A DNA stretch of 21,713 bases from a virus. The notes below the pieces were generated by a model, which worked only from the letters and a program-made list of their open reading frames with translations, searched no databases and was not told where the DNA came from. Positions within the stretch are counted from its first letter, which is position 1, and each line of letters starts with the position of its first letter. Location: positions 1 to 21,713 of IMG/VR virus record IMGVR_UViG_3300025276_000248. One strand, 5' to 3'. Positions 9,101 to 17,500 of this stretch are shown here, one piece after another. The translations under genes and the position numbers were made by a program.

Positions 9101-11814
9101 GGAATGATTTTATTAGATTAATTAAATTTTTTGATAATTCACTTTGGAAAACAATCAAAGACTTTATCCCATCTAAAGTATCAGCAGTTACAGGTATTTC
9201 TATTAAACAACACTTATTAGAAAGACAAAAATATCCTGAACCACAAGTCTCATATTCTGAACCTTACTACACAGGTAGTATAGGTCAAATTGCTGGGTTA
9301 TTAGATGGTCAAAGAATATTCACAGCTTCAAGCGATTTTGAATCATTTCCAATTGTTGTTCCATCTGGTTCAGATGGTGGTACTTTACCTAGTTTTGTAT
9401 TAGGTACTAATTATACAGAATTTGCATATCCAGGAGCAATTAATGTAACTCAAAGTTGGAATGGTGCTAATGTTACACCATTTGGATTTGAAACGTTTAC
9501 TCAAGATGATGCTCGCGAATTTGTAGATGGTGAATTTAGTGGTTCAGAATTTATTGTTACCAATGGAGAGTTAAATCCAGGCTGTGATGATATTAAAGTA
9601 GCAGATTCTACAAATATTACTTTTGATATAGCTCACGCTACGTTTAATGGTGATGGTAAAACCCTATCTCCAGCTGTTATTCAAACCCCATTTTCTGGTC
9701 CTTCTCCTAGTTTTATAGCCGGAGCCAAAATTCTATCTACAGGAGATTTAAATATGTGGTGGAGTTCTACTAGAGCTATAGTAGATAATGGAGCCTCTGG
9801 AAAAATCTACACTGATACTTTTAAAGCAGAATATATAGCTATTAGTAAAACCTCTAAAAATGGATTAGATTTAACTAATATTATTCCTAATGTTAAAGAA
9901 TTTACAATATTAACATCAGCGCTAGCTCCAACTCAAACCGGTGCTACTAGTGTATCAACTTCAACAACAACTCTAACTCTTACAGCTCTACTTAATAACG
10001 AGTATCCCGATAGTTATGTATTTAAAGTATCATCAGATGCTAGTATTGCTTTAGTTAGTAGTATCCCACCAGGAGATCCAGCACCCGTACCTAATCCCGT
10101 AGTAATACCTACACAAAATGATATTTTATCTGTATTAGATCCATTTTTTAATGGTGATTTTAGTAATAGTGATTGTAATGCTATTATCAATAATGTTTTA
10201 ATTCCAAGACAAAGTAAAATTTTCTGGGAGTTAGATTATTCTACTAATGCTATACAAGCGGTAAACCAACAAGCAATAATTAGTGCTTCGCAACAAGGTG
10301 GTGATTTACCAAAAGCATTTATTCAAGATTATAATTACTATTCAACACCAATTTTAAGACGTAATTATTTAGGAGCTAAATCAACATCACCCGATTTTAA
10401 TGAATTATCAACAGCAGGTGGATTCGGTCAGTTACCTGTAGTACAAAGTGAAGGATACTATTTTGCATTCTTTAACTGGGTAGGAGGTACTTCTCCTGAA
10501 TGGGGTAATGAATTAGAAGATAGGAGTGCAGTAAACGTTAGATATTATATAGGTGAAGATGGAAATGTAATTGAACCTATTAATGATTCTAATGGTATTA
10601 ACTTAAGCATTGTTCAACAAAATTTTGAACAAGATTCAAATGCTATTTTAAGTTTTAATGATAAAGATGGTGCTACTTCTAAATTTACTAATTTAGAGGG
10701 TAAACATCCAATATTTAAAAGTGGTCAACTACCACAACCTATTATCTATACCCAAACTGCCAGCATTGGTAGTGATCCTGCATTACCTAATCAAGGTGGT
10801 GGTGCTATAAATTCAATTGATTTTGTTCAAGGTGACCAATCACCATCTCTACTTGTACAAAACTTTCAATTAACATCTACCCCTAATGGTTCACCAAATA
10901 GCGACTATGATATAGGTGCAGGTAATTCATATACTTTTAATAACATAATCAATATTGGAGGTGAAGCTTCATTCACTAACAGTAATACAAGATATGTAGT
11001 AAATTCTGCATCCCCTAACCAACCATCTGATTTAGGTATTACTTTAACAATAGATACTTTAATTAAATTATTACCTTCTAATAATTATGATTTCCAATCA
11101 AATTTACAAATTATAAAAAATGGTACTACTGTTTTAAAATCACAACAATTTAACTTTACAGGTAATGGTGCTCCGTTTGCCCAACTTACAGCTACCGATA
11201 ATTCAGCTAATAACAATGATTTTTATGAATTAGTATTAAATTCATATCAACAAGGAACCCCAGGTTCTGGTAATCCAATCCTATTATCTCCAATAATAGA
11301 TATTAATAATTCAAGATTTAATGTTAACCAACAACCCCTCCCTCAAGCAGGTCCCGTTACTAGATTTTGGGAAACCGCTGGTGCTTTAAATAAAATTAAA
11401 GCGTCATCTACCTTACCTGGACCACCAGTTTTAGGAGGTTTAAAAGCATATTATGGTCAACGTCAATCAGATATTTTAGGTAGTGGATTTAACCCAATTA
11501 CCCAAAATTTTATTGTTCAAATAGGTGATGAAATTAGATTTGATGGAACTGAAACTCAAACATACTATATAAATAATGTAGATACAACCGGGGGGGAAGT
11601 TATATTAACATTAGATAGAAACCAAACAGCTCAAAATTTAGATTATTTTTTACTTAGAAGATATGTGACAGATCCTTCATACTTAATATTAGAGGTAGAT
11701 AAACCAGCTGGTGGTACTTCAACTGGGGTTCTTACACCAGAATATTTCTATGGGGAAACCGAGGAAAAAATAGATAGTATACTCCAAAAACTTACAAGAG
11801 ACAATTTAATTTAA
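6187..11814 (+). CDS. Giant baseplate/tail protein, gpI/gp7-like segment plus LamG-like domain, 1875 aa
   Basis: Residues about 525-565 read KKRIYKRIYNNLPYLYKKKG, then TVDGIRTLATIYGIP, matching the LP-x-L-x-K-KGT-x-x-x-I-x-x-L-x-x-x-x-G pattern of P2 gpI-type tail proteins, equated with the core of T4 gp7. Upstream, residues about 420-480 hold a region familiar from marine phage baseplate proteins (FYDENIWVYIKDITNKWDND, GISRDLIAQQLRDLGFNLYE). Residues about 640-798 form a LamG/concanavalin-like beta-sandwich (VRLVLEYDTT, GGWWSVMVNRDAGDFELI, SGSYQEIKYYN), ending in VMNPQSIEGN. A further conserved-looking element, FVDGEFSGSEFIVTNGELNP, is near residue 1111. The last 700 residues are beta-rich and unassigned. 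Its position after gp25- and gp6-type genes fits the W-J-I order of contractile baseplates. It is much larger than P2 gpI and larger than T4 gp7 (1032 residues), so it probably combines wedge and receptor-side functions. The start follows TTAATTATGG. Confidence 0.72.
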   Translation: MAEAKITQVNPTSFELEEYSVADENLISSIEIETLFDPQTDYIEYFVYNPNNGGQVNPPFDSPANYNNYTLEDNILAINPEEDLFINGFEEGTYNTFYNFLSLRLSSNFSQRYYISEISADRTEVRLTSNDISTEEIIASTTEYIQERNSAEFFPDFYLNFGNNQLVIANNVLLDVDNVLIKLYDPLPPQYQLKSTLWVVEQVADPIAYLIDLPFEPIIVDNSIRIKGPNINLPVKGQVNNSTEEVDFTSLIETSVTSSLQQINSFYADPSVKINVDYNEYSNFINFSSAQKRTSNFFYKLGQIESWTSTAALGSNQINSSVSSSVAFYENKINETIDGFDNFEYFLYYTSGSVKPYPKTNTEEPYDQASTTSILGQNWITSSLESAEAYDVNNKNWIYYAIPEYLREDTANQPYLDFSNMVGHFYDENIWVYIKDITNKWDNDNRIDSGISRDLIAQQLRDLGFNLYENQFSSFNLFSATLGLTPSGSFFPFPNMTGSLPTPSGFEYVNASITGSNEILPQDDIKKRIYKRIYNNLPYLYKKKGTVDGIRTLATIYGIPNTLLRIDEFGGKDKDNTNDWDYWFEQFNYAYSTGDDGIISSDWGVNTDWTSPDDVPASLQFRFQLPPSSSNSPASQSLWTLDNGRDVRLVLEYDTTLLDSGSFSGSIADPNNQYANLKFYPNFNGDATEFANVSLPFLNGGWWSVMVNRDAGDFELIAANKIYSGSNGSSLGFIASSSINSDDGAWFSSTNSYFPTLGGITGYTDFSGSYQEIKYYNTQISHSVFKDYVMNPQSIEGNTINSAPDELIFRAALGGELYTGSVSIHPKVTGSWDTVNSFAANSNFTITEGNFAVNREYVFMDQPAVGIKNRITDKIRQVALNLPEGDQQLSNIRSIQQDTEIDDAYTDTVNQVEVALSPTNQINDDIINSIGYLNIGEYIGDPRQISSSSTSYPDLNVLRDEYFLKYTSNYDWNDFIRLIKFFDNSLWKTIKDFIPSKVSAVTGISIKQHLLERQKYPEPQVSYSEPYYTGSIGQIAGLLDGQRIFTASSDFESFPIVVPSGSDGGTLPSFVLGTNYTEFAYPGAINVTQSWNGANVTPFGFETFTQDDAREFVDGEFSGSEFIVTNGELNPGCDDIKVADSTNITFDIAHATFNGDGKTLSPAVIQTPFSGPSPSFIAGAKILSTGDLNMWWSSTRAIVDNGASGKIYTDTFKAEYIAISKTSKNGLDLTNIIPNVKEFTILTSALAPTQTGATSVSTSTTTLTLTALLNNEYPDSYVFKVSSDASIALVSSIPPGDPAPVPNPVVIPTQNDILSVLDPFFNGDFSNSDCNAIINNVLIPRQSKIFWELDYSTNAIQAVNQQAIISASQQGGDLPKAFIQDYNYYSTPILRRNYLGAKSTSPDFNELSTAGGFGQLPVVQSEGYYFAFFNWVGGTSPEWGNELEDRSAVNVRYYIGEDGNVIEPINDSNGINLSIVQQNFEQDSNAILSFNDKDGATSKFTNLEGKHPIFKSGQLPQPIIYTQTASIGSDPALPNQGGGAINSIDFVQGDQSPSLLVQNFQLTSTPNGSPNSDYDIGAGNSYTFNNIINIGGEASFTNSNTRYVVNSASPNQPSDLGITLTIDTLIKLLPSNNYDFQSNLQIIKNGTTVLKSQQFNFTGNGAPFAQLTATDNSANNNDFYELVLNSYQQGTPGSGNPILLSPIIDINNSRFNVNQQPLPQAGPVTRFWETAGALNKIKASSTLPGPPVLGGLKAYYGQRQSDILGSGFNPITQNFIVQIGDEIRFDGTETQTYYINNVDTTGGEVILTLDRNQTAQNLDYFLLRRYVTDPSYLILEVDKPAGGTSTGVLTPEYFYGETEEKIDSILQKLTRDNLI

Positions 11815-11822
11815 ACTATAAT

Positions 11823-11853
11823 TTGGCATAAAGCTAAAACAATCATATATTTA
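11823..11853 (+). promoter_or_regulatory. Probable Bacteroidetes-type promoter before the fibre operon
   Basis: TTG at 11823-11825 (within TTTGGC) is followed after exactly 20 bases by TATATTTA at 11846-11853. This fits the Bacteroidetes housekeeping consensus (-33 TTG, 17-23 bases, -7 TAnnTTTG), with A replacing the final G. It lies in a 60-base gap, one of the few in this window, and the ATG of the next gene is 21 bases past the -7 box, leaving room for a short leader. The same layout with the same 20-base spacer occurs at 20862-20892. Calling it a promoter is inference from sequence. Confidence 0.5.
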
Positions 11854-11874
11854 TAACAAAATACGTATTAAACA

Positions 11875-12534
11875 ATGGGATATTTAAATAATTCAGTAGT
11901 AACAGTAGATGCTATCCTTACAACAAAGGGTAGAGAGTTACTTGCTAAAAACGATGGTACATTCCGTATCACACAGTTTGCACTAGCAGATGATGAAATA
12001 GATTATACACTTTATAATCCAACTCACCCTTCAGGTTCAGCTTACTACGGTCAAGCTATTGAAAACATGCCTCTATTAGAAGCATTTCCTGATGAAACTC
12101 AAATCATGAAATATAAACTTACTACTTTACCACGTGGTACTGCTAAGATGCCAATCTTAGATGTAGGTTATACTTCAATCGTAATTAGACAAGGTGCTTC
12201 ATTAGCAATTACCCCACAAACTCTAAATTATTTAGGTGGTAACCAGAACGAAGCTTCAGGTTATACTGCTACTATTTCAGATGTTAGATTATTATCTACG
12301 TTTGAAGGTGTTGGTATTGATACACTCTCAACAGATGCTTTAAATGTTAATTCAACTACTACATTAGGTACTAACGTATCAGCAACAGTAATAGGTACAA
12401 CAATTAACCTTAGAGCAACTACAGTTAATACATTATTTGGTGCTAACACTGCGTTATATGCTACAATGACAGTTGTAGGTAGAGATAGTGGTGCAAGATT
12501 ACAAGTACCAATCACCATAACTAAAGTATCCTAA
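11875..12534 (+). CDS. Conserved phage structural protein with C-terminal Ig-like domain, 219 aa
   Basis: The first 120 residues (MGYLNNSVVTVDAILTTKGR, FRITQFALADDEIDYTLYN, SAYYGQAIENMPLLEAFPDE) match a well-conserved but functionally undefined structural protein that I recall from marine T4-like phage genomes. Residues about 125-219 look like an Ig-like beta-sandwich: alternating strands with Thr/Val-rich turns (NVSATVIGTTINLRATTV, LYATMTVVGRDSGARLQVPI). Ig-like domains on phage structural proteins are usually surface-exposed and may aid weak attachment to carbohydrates. It is the first gene after a probable promoter and lies two bases upstream of the next structural gene. A role in the tail/baseplate periphery or neck is inferred from neighbours; nothing in the sequence shows an enzymatic function. 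Confidence 0.65.
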   Translation: MGYLNNSVVTVDAILTTKGRELLAKNDGTFRITQFALADDEIDYTLYNPTHPSGSAYYGQAIENMPLLEAFPDETQIMKYKLTTLPRGTAKMPILDVGYTSIVIRQGASLAITPQTLNYLGGNQNEASGYTATISDVRLLSTFEGVGIDTLSTDALNVNSTTTLGTNVSATVIGTTINLRATTVNTLFGANTALYATMTVVGRDSGARLQVPITITKVS

Positions 12535-12536
12535 TT

Positions 12537-13562
12537 ATGTCATTTAATAGATTAGAAGCAGACGATTTTGTAGTATCCGCTGACAGCATTACAGCTGGTT
12601 TGTGGACTAATAGTCAAGTCCCAACAATTACAACATTTTTTTCCTCATCTACCCAAGCTGCTGGTAACTCAGGTGATTACTATTTAAACGTATTTTCAAA
12701 TGCTGCAACTTCATCTTTAGAATTTGCTGTTAACTATGGAAATCAAGATGGAAGTGGTAGTATAGCATATAACTTAGATGTAGATGGTAAATCACCATCT
12801 TCAACAATTTATGGACAATACCGTACTTTAGTATTAGGTGATGAAAATGCAGATTTTGTTTTTGGTGGAGTTACAAATGCTGTATCACAATCCTTTTGGG
12901 CGATTTCAACAGAAAGAAGTAGATATAAAGAATCCATAATGCCTGGTTCAACTACATTAGAGATTACAGGACCCAATGGTGTTATTTCTTTAACAGATAA
13001 TAGCCAAGTAGTATCCTCAGTTGTATTTAATGATGCAGGTAGGGTATTCCAATTAGTTTCGGGTTCTGCTGGTACAGTATTTACAGGTAAAAATAATGAA
13101 GGATATAGTATTGATTCAGGTTCGTATGGTTTATTCCTACCTGATATTGCTACTTATATTTTAAACCCTCAAGCATTACGTAATGATTTTGCTGATGGGG
13201 GTGTTGGTTTAGATGAGAATGTAGAAAGTGCACTTACGTTAACTACAAACCCCAATCCAAATATTATATACGCTGCTATTACATCTAGTTTTACAGCGAA
13301 TTCAGAAGAAACAATTACTTCAGATTTTGTATTTGTGAGACCAAGAAGTTCACAATTTAATTATTCTGAAAACCCATCGTTTATTTCGGGTTCAACTGGT
13401 GAGGTATTGTATCCATTATTCATTAATTCACCTACAACCTATGTTACAACTGTAGGTCTATATAATGATACTAATGAGTTATTAGCAGTAGCTAAATTAT
13501 CAAAACCATTAGAAAAAGATTTTACAAAAGAAGCTCTTGTTAGAGTTAAATTAGACTTTTAA
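12537..13562 (+). CDS. Phage structural protein sharing a C-terminal domain with the next gene, 341 aa
   Basis: The protein is beta-rich throughout (SSLEFAVNYGNQDGSGSIAY, IYGQYRTLVLGDENADFVFG) with no signal peptide or membrane helix. The last ~75 residues form a distinct domain: FNYSENPSFISGSTGEVLYP, a TYVTTVGLYNDTNELLAVAK segment, then LSKPLEKDFTKEALVRVKLDF. The 324-residue product of the next gene ends with a clearly related version. I recall this C-terminal element from structural proteins of marine T4-like phages; its function is not established to my knowledge. The ATG is preceded by CTAATT with no Shine-Dalgarno sequence. Position between the Ig-like protein and the collagen-like fibre suggests an attachment or adaptor protein for fibres, which is inference. 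Confidence 0.6.
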   Translation: MSFNRLEADDFVVSADSITAGLWTNSQVPTITTFFSSSTQAAGNSGDYYLNVFSNAATSSLEFAVNYGNQDGSGSIAYNLDVDGKSPSSTIYGQYRTLVLGDENADFVFGGVTNAVSQSFWAISTERSRYKESIMPGSTTLEITGPNGVISLTDNSQVVSSVVFNDAGRVFQLVSGSAGTVFTGKNNEGYSIDSGSYGLFLPDIATYILNPQALRNDFADGGVGLDENVESALTLTTNPNPNIIYAAITSSFTANSEETITSDFVFVRPRSSQFNYSENPSFISGSTGEVLYPLFINSPTTYVTTVGLYNDTNELLAVAKLSKPLEKDFTKEALVRVKLDF

Positions 13563-13571
13563 AATAAATGA

Positions 13572-14546
13572 ATGAGCGCATTCAAACAATTTTTATCACA
13601 GGATTTAACAGTAGAACCCTTTAGAGTAAATAAGGGGTTCTCCTTTCCTTCTCCTGAATTTACAGACTTCAATGTTGAAATTGATAGATTAGTAGGGCTT
13701 AATGGTAATTTCGAATTTACCCAATCCCTTACAGGAAATAATTCAGACCAATATTCTGTTTTAATATATGATTCTGCTAAAGAATTATATTATTCTAACT
13801 TTTTAACCTCATCATATGGTTCTCCTGTCCAAACACAAAGTTTATTCCCTGGAGAAAATATAGAGGGTGATGCATTTGTGGGTAGTCCTGATTCTTCAGG
13901 TAGATATGAAAATTATCTTCAATCTACAGATGATGTAGTAAGATTTTTCCCTACAGCCTCTAGCGATCAAATCTTTGTACTTTCAATCCCATCACGTTTA
14001 TGGGGTGACTATATTCAACCTAATTCTTTTGAGTATAGAGTTATAGATGCTGATAACATTACTCATATTATTACTGATGATGGAAATGGTAATCTTTATG
14101 TGGGAGGGATTTATGTAGGTAATATTATATACCCCCACGGAATAGCAGTATTTACAAAATTACAAGATAATGCACCACCAGCCCCAGAAGGTTATGGTCT
14201 TTCTGAATATGGAACTAATGTATATGGTGGTGGTATTTCTATAGCGGATTTAACTGGTACTAATGTAACTTGTTCATTTTCAAGTTCATTTGATATTTAC
14301 GAAACACAATATAAATCTACAATAAACGAATTCGAATTTAATTTTTCACAAAACCCATCCATAATCTCAGGATCCACAGATGGTACAGTTTATGATTTTG
14401 TAACAGGTTCTTTTTTCTCTCCTTACGTTAGCACCGTTGGGTTATATGATGATGCTCAAAATTTACTTGCAGTTGGAAAGTTGTCTCAACCACTCCCAAT
14501 ATCGAGAACAACTGATACTACTATATTTATAAACATAGATAGATAA
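13572..14546 (+). CDS. Phage structural protein, C-terminal paralogue of the preceding gene product, 324 aa
   Basis: The start is ATG at 13572 (MSAFKQFLSQDL); the nearby ATG at 13568 is in another frame. Residues 1-250 differ from the preceding protein and contain beta-rich sequence and a Gly/Tyr-rich loop (PEGYGLSEYGTNVYGGG). Residues about 250-324 mirror the preceding protein's C-terminus: FNFSQNPSIISGST, then SPYVSTVGLYDDAQNLLAVG and KLSQPLP. The shared domain suggests both attach to the same partner or assemble in the same way while exposing different N-terminal regions. It lies five bases upstream of the collagen-like fibre gene. The last codons include TATATTTATAA (14522-14532), similar to the -7 boxes elsewhere, but with no TTG at the right distance. 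Confidence 0.6.
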   Translation: MSAFKQFLSQDLTVEPFRVNKGFSFPSPEFTDFNVEIDRLVGLNGNFEFTQSLTGNNSDQYSVLIYDSAKELYYSNFLTSSYGSPVQTQSLFPGENIEGDAFVGSPDSSGRYENYLQSTDDVVRFFPTASSDQIFVLSIPSRLWGDYIQPNSFEYRVIDADNITHIITDDGNGNLYVGGIYVGNIIYPHGIAVFTKLQDNAPPAPEGYGLSEYGTNVYGGGISIADLTGTNVTCSFSSSFDIYETQYKSTINEFEFNFSQNPSIISGSTDGTVYDFVTGSFFSPYVSTVGLYDDAQNLLAVGKLSQPLPISRTTDTTIFINIDR

Positions 14547-14551
14547 TTACA

Positions 14552-17500
14552 ATGGGAAAAGGAACCGATAGACTAGAAAATATATTTGACCCCACAGTTG
14601 ATGAAATCAACCAGGGGTATACCATAAACGCTTGGCATGTATCACAATCAGTAAATGCCTTTACAGGTACAGGAAGTTTTGATATTGATATTGATGGAAG
14701 TTTAACCGTTACTGGTTCAATTTACCATATGGATGCACAAGATGCTAATGGTGTTGTAAATAACGTAGTAATTAGAGACGTATCTACAGGAGAATATTTT
14801 GTAACTGGTTCTTGGGGCGGTAACACCTCTGGTACCTCAGGTATAGACGGAACATCAGGAAGCTCAGGTTCATCAGGTACATCAGGCTCATCAGGTAGCT
14901 CGGGTACTTCAGGTTCAAGCGGTAGTTCAGGTACATCTGGTAGTTCAGGTTCTTCTGGTACTTCAGGTGCCGACGGTTCTTCAGGTTCAAGTGGTACATC
15001 AGGTGCAGACGGTTCATCAGGTTCATCAGGAACTTCAGGCGCTGATGGTTCTTCAGGTTCAAGCGGTACTTCAGGTGATTCAGGAAGTTCAGGTTCATCT
15101 GGTACTTCAGGTGCTGATGGTAGCTCAGGCTCATCAGGTACTTCAGGTACTGATGGTGTAGACGGTTCAAGTGGTTCATCAGGAACCTCAGGTGCAGATG
15201 GTAGCTCAGGCTCATCAGGAACTTCAGGTAATTCAGGTTCAAGCGGTAGCTCAGGAACTTCGGGTGCAGACGGTTCATCAGGTTCTTCAGGTACTTCAGG
15301 TGATTCAGGAAGTTCAGGCTCATCAGGTACTTCAGGTGATTCAGGAAGTTCAGGCTCATCAGGTACTTCAGGTGCTGACGGATCTTCAGGTTCATCAGGC
15401 ACATCTGGTGTAGACGGTTCGAGCGGTTCATCAGGTACTTCAGGTGTAGGAACAGACGGTTCATCTGGTTCATCAGGTACTTCAGGGGCAGACGGCCCTT
15501 CAGGTAGCTCAGGCTCATCAGGTACATCAGGTTCAAGTGGTAGCTCAGGTACTTCAGGTACTGGTAGAGCTGTGTCTGTATTAGATGAAGGTGGTTCCTT
15601 GACTACAGACGTTCTTTCACTTAATTTTATAGGTGCAGGTGTAACAGCAACAGATCCAGGCTCAAATAATAATATAACAGTAACTATCCCAGGTGGGGGT
15701 GGTGGATCAGGTTCATCAGGTTCTTCTGGTACTTCAGGAGCAGACGGTTCAAGCGGTTCATCAGGAACTTCAGGCGATTCAGGTTCATCAGGTTCATCTG
15801 GAACCTCAGGTATAGGTACAGATGGTAGCTCAGGTAGTTCAGGTACTTCAGGTGTAGGAACAGACGGTTCAAGTGGTTCATCTGGTACTTCAGGCGCAGA
15901 TGGCTCAAGCGGTTCATCTGGTACTTCAGGAGCAGAAGGTTCAAGCGGTTCATCAGGAACTTCAGGCGATTCAGGTTCAAGTGGTAGCTCTGGTACTTCA
16001 GGTACTGGTCAAGCCATTACAGTTATAGATGAAGTTACCACATTAACTACAGACGTATCTAAATTCACATTTTTAGGTGCTGGAGTAACAGCTGCTAATA
16101 GTGGTACTGAAGTAACAGTAACTATCCCAGGCGGTGGTGGTGGATCTGGATCAAGCGGTTCATCAGGTACATCAGGTTCAAGCGGTAGTTCAGGTACATC
16201 AGGAGAAGCAGGCTCCTCAGGCTCATCAGGTACCTCAGGCGAGGCCGGATCCAGTGGTTCATCCGGAACTTCAGGCTCATCAGGTTCAAGCGGTACTTCA
16301 GGATCAAGTGGTTCAAGCGGTACTTCAGGAGAAGCAGGCTCAAGTGGTAGCTCAGGTACTTCAGGCGATTCAGGTTCATCAGGTTCAAGTGGAACCTCAG
16401 GTTCAAGCGGTTCTTCAGGAACTAGTGGTTCTTCAGGTTCATCAGGTACTTCAGGTAACGATGGTTCTTCAGGTTCATCAGGTACTTCAGGTAACGATGG
16501 TTCTTCAGGTTCATCAGGTACTTCAGGCGATTCAGGTTCAAGCGGTAGCTCTGGTACTTCAGGTGCAGATGGTAGCTCAGGTAGCTCAGGTACTTCAGGT
16601 ATAGGAACAGACGGTTCAAGTGGTTCTTCAGGAACCTCAGGCGCAGACGGTTCAAGCGGTTCATCAGGAACTTCAGGCGCAGATGGCTCAAGCGGTTCAT
16701 CTGGTACTTCAGGCGATTCAGGTTCAAGCGGTAGCTCTGGTACTTCAGGTGCAGATGGTAGCTCAGGTAGCTCAGGTAGCTCAGGTACTTCAGGTATAGG
16801 AACAGACGGTTCAAGTGGTTCTTCAGGAACCTCAGGCGCAGATGGCTCAAGCGGTTCATCTGGTACTTCAGGTTCAAGTGGTAGCTCTGGTACTTCAGGT
16901 ACTGGTCGAGCCATTACAGTTATAGATGAAGTTACCACATTAACTACAGACGTATCTAAATTCACATTTTTAGGTGCTGGAGTAACAGCTGCTAATAGTG
17001 GTACTGAAGTAACAGTAACTATCCCAGGCGGTGGTGGTGGATCTGGATCAAGCGGTTCATCAGGTACATCAGGTTCAAGCGGTAGTTCAGGTACATCAGG
17101 AGAAGCAGGCTCCTCAGGCTCATCAGGTACCTCAGGCGAGGCCGGATCCAGTGGTTCATCCGGAACTTCAGGCTCATCAGGTTCAAGCGGTACTTCAGGA
17201 TCAAGTGGTTCAAGCGGTACTTCAGGAGAAGCAGGCTCAAGTGGTAGCTCAGGTACTTCAGGCGATTCAGGTTCATCAGGTTCAAGTGGAACCTCAGGTT
17301 CAAGCGGTTCTTCAGGAACTAGTGGTTCTTCAGGTTCATCAGGTACTTCAGGTAACGATGGTTCTTCAGGTTCATCAGGTACTTCAGGTAACGATGGTTC
17401 TTCAGGTTCATCAGGTACTTCAGGCGATTCAGGTTCAAGCGGTAGCTCTGGTACTTCAGGTGCAGATGGTAGCTCAGGTAGCTCAGGTACTTCAGGTATA

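Noticed and set aside
11846-11855. T4-type late promoter TATAAATA on the minus strand
   Set aside because: TATTTATA is its complement, but no minus-strand gene is present to be transcribed. The plus-strand reading as a Bacteroidetes -7 box with a TTG explains it better.
14522-14532. Promoter before the collagen-like fibre gene (TATATTTATAA)
   Set aside because: There is no TTG within 17-23 bases upstream, and the sequence encodes the end of the preceding protein. ATATTTATA also occurs within genes, for example near 5547.
14722-15536. Two antisense frames of 226 and 250 residues over the first collagen-like block
   Set aside because: They are low-complexity mirrors of the fibre gene and overlap each other. 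A real gene would not be expected in both frames.
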